A model generated the notes under the pieces. The model was not told the origin of the DNA. It did no database searches and saw only the letters and a program-made list of their open reading frames with translations. The translations under genes were made by a program, and so were the position numbers. From contig JAATFN010000402.1 in NCBI GenBank assembly GCA_015655165.1, positions 1 through 9,746 on the forward strand: 9,746 nucleotides of DNA, written 5' to 3'. Numbering within the stretch: the stretch's first letter is position 1; every line of letters starts with the position of its first letter. The stretch comes from Betaproteobacteria bacterium. GTDB taxonomy: Bacteria; Pseudomonadota; Gammaproteobacteria; Burkholderiales; Burkholderiaceae_D. Below are positions 6,007-9,746 of this stretch, piece after piece.

Positions 6007-6612
6007 TTAGCAAGGCAGGTGTACTGCAGGTGCGCTAAAGCGTCTTCCCAATAAACCTGCGGCATACATCAAGTCACCATTGGTCAATGCTTTACGTACT
6101 TCTGTACTGGAGACCCGGATACCTCGCCAAAGGTAACTGCACATTTTTTCCAGTTCAAAGTCATGCTCGCGTGCGGCATCTTCCAATAAGGCAAAATTGC
6201 CTTGTCGCTGATGCCCGAATCTGAAATCGTCCCCGATCAGTAAATAGTCTGTACCCAAGCCTTCGACAATCATCCGGGTAATGAAGTCATGCGGCGCGAT
6301 GGCAGCCACATTGGCATCGAATGTCAATACCGCGACCTGATCAATACCGCATCCTGCCAATTGCGAGAGTTTTTCGTCCAGAGAGGTAATTTGTTCAGGG
6401 GCGAGGTCTGGCCGGCCTAAAAGGTTGGCAAAATAAACTTTTGGATGGGGATCGAATGTTAATACACAGGACGGTAGAGCACGCTCAGATGCTGCACGGC
6501 TTAACTGATCGAGCATCGCCTGATGGCCGCGGTGTACACCGTCGAAGTTGCCGATGGTCAGCGCGCAACGATGTTTTGTGGCTACATCATTCAAATTTCG
6601 AATTATTTTCAT
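6007..6612 (-). CDS. RibF-like FMN adenylyltransferase (FAD synthetase) module lacking riboflavin kinase domain
   Basis: The 201-residue product matches the N-terminal half of bifunctional RibF. The nucleotidyltransferase HxGH motif lies in GNFDGVHRGH (21-30), TFDPHP (52-57) and GDDFRFG (127-133) follow, and SSTEVRKAL (168-176) is the C-terminal motif of the transferase domain. This domain joins FMN and ATP to FAD. Full RibF is about 310 residues; here the protein stops at residue 201, just after LLGRRFS, exactly where the linker to the flavokinase domain begins. No kinase remnant is seen in the 108 bases beyond. The reading frame is intact, motifs are conserved and the ATG at 6612 has AAGGAG upstream, so it looks expressed rather than decayed. 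It is probably a second ribF copy; the genomic ribF normally sits near ileS-lspA in betaproteobacteria. It is separated from the ABC operon by a terminator. Confidence 0.88.
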   Translation of the reverse strand: MKIIRNLNDVATKHRCALTIGNFDGVHRGHQAMLDQLSRAASERALPSCVLTFDPHPKVYFANLLGRPDLAPEQITSLDEKLSQLAGCGIDQVAVLTFDANVAAIAPHDFITRMIVEGLGTDYLLIGDDFRFGHQRQGNFALLEDAAREHDFELEKMCSYLWRGIRVSSTEVRKALTNGDLMYAAGLLGRRFSAPAVHLPC

Positions 6613-6774
6613 CTTCCGACTCCTTGGCCGGTCTACGGGTTAGGAAGATTGTGCACTAACAGGCTGATATGGGAAATCTGTCGTTTTGGAAGGATTGCTT
6701 CGGAATTATTGAAGCTATAAAAAAATGCCAGACAAGGGGGGTCATCTGGCATGAAGTTATTAATCATATAACAA
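6613..6774 (-). promoter_or_regulatory. Spacer between the ABC importer operon and the RibF-like gene
   Basis: These 162 bases contain the terminator of the importer operon (6719-6752) and, closer to the RibF-like gene, the region where its own promoter is expected because the terminator separates the units. I see no clear -35/-10 pair. No gene is supported here. Confidence 0.4.
6719..6752 (-). terminator. Rho-independent terminator after the amino-acid ABC ATPase
   Basis: On the minus strand an 8-bp perfect stem ATGCCAGA / TCTGGCAT (6752-6745 with 6732-6725) with a 12-base loop is followed by a U-run from the seven A at 6719-6725, the last of which also pairs at the stem base. It begins 22 bases downstream of the ATPase stop and ends the importer operon. 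Confidence 0.88.
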
Positions 6775-7548
6775 TTATTGCAATGTGGAAAGAAATTGCT
6801 TTAACTCCGGCGTCTGCGGGTTACCAAACAATGTTTGCGGCGGGCCGCTTTCATGGACTTTACCTTGATGCATAAAAATGACGCGGTCACTGACTTTGCG
6901 GGCGAAATGCATTTCATGTGTGACCATCAAGAGCGTCATGCCATCCTTGGCCAAGGACTCGACGACACGCAATACTTCACCGACCAATTCCGGGTCAAGT
7001 GCGGAAGTGATTTCATCACACAACAGTACACTGGGCTGCATTGCCAGCGCACGTGCGATGGCCACCCGTTGTTGTTGCCCGCCGGATAACTGGTCGGGCA
7101 TCGCATCGAATTTGTCACCCAGTCCGACACGTTCCAGAAGTGCTTTTGCCTGTAAGGCAGAAGCGTGCTTGCTTTGTTTTTTTACGAGCGTGGGGGCCAA
7201 CATCACATTGCGTCCAACACTCAAATGTGCAAACAGGTTAAAACTCTGAAAAATCATGCCGACACGTTGTCGCAATTCGCGCATGGCAGCTGGGCTATCG
7301 TACACAAGCGGCTTGCCGTCTACCGACAAGGCTCCTTCCTGAAATGCTTCCAAACCGTTAATGCAACGCAACAAGGTACTTTTACCTGAGCCGCTTTTAC
7401 CGATAATGCAAACGACTTCCCCGCGTGCAATCTGAATGTCGATACCCTTTAATACAGGTGTTGTGTCATAGGATTTCCATAATTGATGGATATCTACAAT
7501 CGTAGCTGATGGGGAAGGAGACAACAGCGGATCATCAACGACTAACAT
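6775..7548 (-). CDS. Polar amino acid ABC transporter ATP-binding protein (GlnQ/HisP type)
   Basis: From the chosen start the product has 257 residues, usual for GlnQ-like ATPases without an extra C-terminal domain. Motifs: Walker A GKSGSGKS (50-57), Q-loop Gln101 in MIFQSFNLFAHLS, signature LSGGQQQR (154-161), Walker B VLLCDE (174-179) with Glu179 as catalytic base, D-loop SALD (182-185) and switch His211 in VTHEMHFA. It hydrolyses ATP at the inner membrane to drive the two permeases encoded just upstream. The ATG at 7548 is preferred because AAGGA lies seven bases before it; an in-frame TTG at 7563 would add five residues but overlap that ribosome site. The start overlaps the last 14 bases of the permease gene, implying translational coupling. 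A terminator follows the stop. Confidence 0.94.
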   Translation of the reverse strand: MLVVDDPLLSPSPSATIVDIHQLWKSYDTTPVLKGIDIQIARGEVVCIIGKSGSGKSTLLRCINGLEAFQEGALSVDGKPLVYDSPAAMRELRQRVGMIFQSFNLFAHLSVGRNVMLAPTLVKKQSKHASALQAKALLERVGLGDKFDAMPDQLSGGQQQRVAIARALAMQPSVLLCDEITSALDPELVGEVLRVVESLAKDGMTLLMVTHEMHFARKVSDRVIFMHQGKVHESGPPQTLFGNPQTPELKQFLSTLQ

Positions 7549-8185
7549 GGAACTTCCTTTCAAGAAGACGGGCGCTCATACTGATCGGGAAACACAAACA
7601 GAAGTAAATCGCACCCACACAGGCATACACCAGTAAAGGTTGGTAGGTAGCATTGGCAATCATGCCGCCAGTACGGGTTAACTCGACAAAGCCGATGATC
7701 GAGACCAATGCCGTACCTTTGACGACTTGCACCATAAAACCGACTGTAGGGGGAATGGCCATACGTATTGCTTGTGGGAAAATGACATAACGCAATTGTT
7801 CATAAAAGGACAAGGCGAGTGTCTTTGCTGCTTCCCACTGTCCCTGATGGACAGCCTTGACGCAGCCATACCAGATATCCGCAAGATAGGCACTGGTGTA
7901 TAAGGTCAATGCCAGTGTGGCTGCAAACCAGGCAGAGGTGTCGAACCCCAGCATGGCCAGACCGAAATACGCCAGAAACAACTGCGTCAGTAATGGTGTG
8001 CCTTGAAATACCTGGATATATCCGTTGATGACCCGGGTAAGTCCTTTGAAGTCGGCAATTTTGAGGACAAGCAACATGAGGGCGACAAGCCCGCCACAGA
8101 CAAAGGCAATGCAGGATAGAAGAATGGTCCAGCGGGTTGCAAACAACAGATTTTCCAGAATTTGCATCAGTGAAAAACTGACCAT
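7535..8185 (-). CDS. Polar amino acid ABC transporter permease (second permease gene)
   Basis: The 216-residue hydrophobic product is a typical HisM/GlnP-type inner membrane subunit. Likely membrane segments lie near residues 17-41, 64-80, 84-102, 143-166 and 185-205. FQGTPLLTQLF (60-70) is the family's conserved early motif. The cytoplasmic coupling loop carries a recognisable EAA motif, WEAAKTLALSFYEQLRYVIFP (117-137), which docks on the ATPase. With the preceding permease it should form a heterodimeric channel. The ATG at 8185 has only a weak AGGT-type ribosome site, and starts 7 bases after the stop of the first permease; Met7 is an alternative start. The 3' end overlaps the ATPase start by 14 bases. 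Confidence 0.92.
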   Translation of the reverse strand: MVSFSLMQILENLLFATRWTILLSCIAFVCGGLVALMLLVLKIADFKGLTRVINGYIQVFQGTPLLTQLFLAYFGLAMLGFDTSAWFAATLALTLYTSAYLADIWYGCVKAVHQGQWEAAKTLALSFYEQLRYVIFPQAIRMAIPPTVGFMVQVVKGTALVSIIGFVELTRTGGMIANATYQPLLVYACVGAIYFCLCFPISMSARLLERKFHVSR

Positions 8186-8192
8186 GGTCTAC

Positions 8193-8855
8193 CTACTTTC
8201 TGAAAAAAATGACAGGACCCAAGCGGTTCAATAAACGCCGCAACACGATCGCAATACATAAATAGGTCGCCGCTGCAATGGTGAAGGCTTCCAGACCACG
8301 GAAATTGCGACTTTGAATCAGATTGGCAGCGTAATTCAATTCTTCAGAGGAAATCTGGCTACAGACTGATGTCCCCAACATGACAAGGACAATCTGATTG
8401 ATCAACGAGGGCCAGATGTTTTTTAATGCAGGAGGAAGTACCACATGAAAGAAGGTTTGCAACCGGTTTAATGCCAGGCTGGTTGCCGCTTCGATTTGGC
8501 CACGTGTCACACCGCCAATACCTGCACGGATGATTTCTGCAGCATATGCACCCAGATTAACGGATACAGCGATAATCGACGACATCTCGGGCGAAAGTCT
8601 GATGCCTGCTGCAGGCAAACCAAAAAAGATAAAAAACAGCTGAATCAATAAGGGGGTATTTCTAATTAATTCGATGTAGACCAATACTGGCCAAGCCATC
8701 CATTGTTTACCGTAGACTTGAACCCATGCACAGACAATGCCGATTGCTACTCCAAATACGGAAGCAAAAGCCGTCAGACACAAGGTCCAGAATGTCCCTT
8801 TAAGAAGTAAAGGCCACTGGCTTAATACCGCCATAAAATCCAGTTCGATATGCAT
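8193..8855 (-). CDS. Polar amino acid ABC transporter permease (first permease gene)
   Basis: The 220-residue product has the HisQ/HisM family pattern: membrane segments near 18-45, 53-82, 92-107, 148-166 and 188-206, the motif IRNTPLLIQLFF (64-75), and the EAA loop GQIEAATSLALNRLQTFFHVVLP (119-141) for ATPase contact. The selected ATG at 8855 is preceded by AGGA six bases upstream. Longer readings back to a TTG at 8918 are rejected because they would translate through the hairpin terminator at 8877-8904 and add a polar lead unlike the family. Together with the neighbouring permease it forms the inner membrane channel of the importer. Expression probably depends on readthrough of that terminator from the binding-protein gene. 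Confidence 0.92.
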   Translation of the reverse strand: MHIELDFMAVLSQWPLLLKGTFWTLCLTAFASVFGVAIGIVCAWVQVYGKQWMAWPVLVYIELIRNTPLLIQLFFIFFGLPAAGIRLSPEMSSIIAVSVNLGAYAAEIIRAGIGGVTRGQIEAATSLALNRLQTFFHVVLPPALKNIWPSLINQIVLVMLGTSVCSQISSEELNYAANLIQSRNFRGLEAFTIAAATYLCIAIVLRRLLNRLGPVIFFRK

Positions 8856-8876
8856 GGTTTCCTGCTGGCAAATGAC

Positions 8877-8904
8877 AAAAAAAGATGGCGCGTCATGCGC
8901 CATC
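8877..8904 (-). terminator. Intra-operon hairpin terminator/attenuator between binding protein and permease
   Basis: A perfect 8-bp GC-rich stem GATGGCGC / GCGCCATC (8884-8891 with 8897-8904) with a 5-base loop is followed in the minus-strand direction by seven U (8877-8883). It starts 14 bases after the binding-protein stop. Such elements commonly let the binding protein be made in excess of the membrane parts by partial readthrough; partial readthrough here is inferred. Confidence 0.87.
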
Positions 8905-8918
8905 AAGGGGGGCAACAA

Positions 8919-9713
8919 TTAATCTACCGGCAGATTTTTTGCAGAGCGTTTCAACCATTTCATCGACAATTGCTCGACGACACCATCAGCGCGGGCCTGA
9001 CGGATAATGTCGGTGACTTTGTCACGCAATGCAGTCTCGTCCTTGTTGACACCGACATAGTTGGGGCTTTGGCTTAATTCCAGCTTGAAGTCGACATTGA
9101 TTTGCGGATTTTTTTGCATCATCGCAGTGATGGCCGGCTGGCTGCTGGCGATGGTCATTGTCTGGCCATTGGCAAATGCGCTTAATGTCGATGCATGATC
9201 TTCAAAACGCATGATGTTTGCCGTTGGCGGGGCAAGTTTTAACAATTCCTGATCTTCGATTGTGCCGCGTGTGACACCTACTGTTTTACCTGCCAATTCG
9301 GCATCACTGTTTATGTTGAGATCTTTTTTGGCATAGATCGCACTTAAAAACGGTGAATAGGCAGCAGTAAACGAGACGACTTTTGCACGTTCCGGATTTT
9401 TAGCCAGTGTGGAAATGACCAGATCGACTTTGCGTGTTTGCAAATAAGGTACACGGTTGGTGCTTGTCACAGGCACGAGTTCGGCAGTCGCACCAAGTTT
9501 TTCGGCAATATAATTTGCCATATCGATATCCAGACCCTGGGGTTTCAAATCAACCCCGACAAAGCCATATGGCGGGTAGTCGGTAGGAATGGCGATCTTG
9601 ATTTTTTTTGTTTTGGTGATGGATTCCAATGCGGTTTGTGCATGGGCGACTGTGCCTAATAAGGTACAACCGGCAATCATTGACAGGATGAGGCGACGTT
9701 TAAAAGCAGACAT
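8919..9713 (-). CDS. Periplasmic substrate-binding protein, polar amino acid transporter family 3 type
   Basis: The 264-residue product is a SBP_bac_3-type periplasmic receptor of normal length. The signal peptide has a KRR n-region (5-7), a hydrophobic core (8-22) and a probable cleavage after AHA (23-25). The mature domain shows KIAIPTDYPPYGFV (39-52), GLDIDMANYIAEKLG (60-74), DLVISTLAKNPERAK (97-111) and GKTVGVTRGTIED (142-154), the standard lobe-1 and hinge landmarks. Arg109 sits in the NPERA segment that in relatives contributes the ligand-carboxylate arginine nearby. The aspartate that usually binds the ligand alpha-amino group aligns with Ser191 in IASSQPAI, so the ligand may not be an ordinary alpha-amino acid. 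IAGC (13-16) resembles a lipobox, but the hydrophobic run continues past Cys16, favouring a soluble protein. The ATG at 9713 follows AGGA. The promoter lies outside or at the window edge. Confidence 0.93.
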   Translation of the reverse strand: MSAFKRRLILSMIAGCTLLGTVAHAQTALESITKTKKIKIAIPTDYPPYGFVGVDLKPQGLDIDMANYIAEKLGATAELVPVTSTNRVPYLQTRKVDLVISTLAKNPERAKVVSFTAAYSPFLSAIYAKKDLNINSDAELAGKTVGVTRGTIEDQELLKLAPPTANIMRFEDHASTLSAFANGQTMTIASSQPAITAMMQKNPQINVDFKLELSQSPNYVGVNKDETALRDKVTDIIRQARADGVVEQLSMKWLKRSAKNLPVD

Positions 9714-9746
9714 GATGGAATCCTATAAAAATCAATATTGAAATAA

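Noticed and set aside
6878..7249. Plus-strand open frame of 123 codons within the importer ATPase region
   Set aside because: It is fully antisense to the GlnQ-type ATPase with intact motifs; treated as a shadow.
8856..8918. N-terminal extension of the first permease from a TTG start
   Set aside because: It would translate through a GC-rich intrinsic terminator; the ATG at 8855 has a good ribosome site and a normal family length.
9664..9677. Lipobox-like IAGC in the binding protein signal peptide
   Set aside because: Hydrophobic residues continue past the cysteine to a normal AHA cleavage site, so a soluble periplasmic protein is more likely, although lipidation cannot be excluded.

Overview
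The window reads as a chromosomal segment of a Gram-negative proteobacterium, most likely a betaproteobacterium of the order Burkholderiales. The grounds are the wording of the RibF-type N-terminal domain, the Sec-exported periplasmic binding protein and the GhrA-like dehydrogenase. Base composition is near 50% G+C by eye. No rRNA, tRNA, CRISPR array, insertion sequence or phage gene was seen. Coding density is high; nearly every gene belongs to transport or small-molecule catabolism.

Left part (1-912, minus strand): a two-gene unit, RidA-family protein then a DUF1028 putative Ntn-hydrolase that runs off the left edge. A 318-base divergent control region (913-1230) with several small dyads and repeated boxes separates it from a plus-strand operon.

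Centre (1231-5898, plus strand): six tightly packed genes: PotA-like ABC ATPase, GlcG/HbpS-like protein, zinc-independent quinone oxidoreductase-like MDR, glutathione S-transferase-like protein, a type II dehydroquinase homologue with altered active-site residues, and a GhrA-like 2-hydroxyacid dehydrogenase. Gaps are 8-10 bases or the genes overlap, and a strong branched terminator (5933-5983) closes the unit. I do not recognise this set as a described pathway. It looks like uptake plus oxidation/reduction of an unknown carbon or nitrogen compound, with RidA and DUF1028 as accessory or amide-handling functions.

Right part (6007-9713, minus strand): a complete polar-amino-acid-type ABC importer operon in the order binding protein, permease, permease, ATPase. 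A hairpin terminator lies between the binding protein and the first permease, and another lies after the ATPase. Beyond the latter, convergent with the central operon, is a 201-residue RibF-like protein holding only the FMN adenylyltransferase half; the riboflavin kinase half is absent.

The points most worth following are the dehydroquinase homologue that lacks the lid arginine, the catabolic operon as a whole, and the stand-alone FAD-synthetase module.
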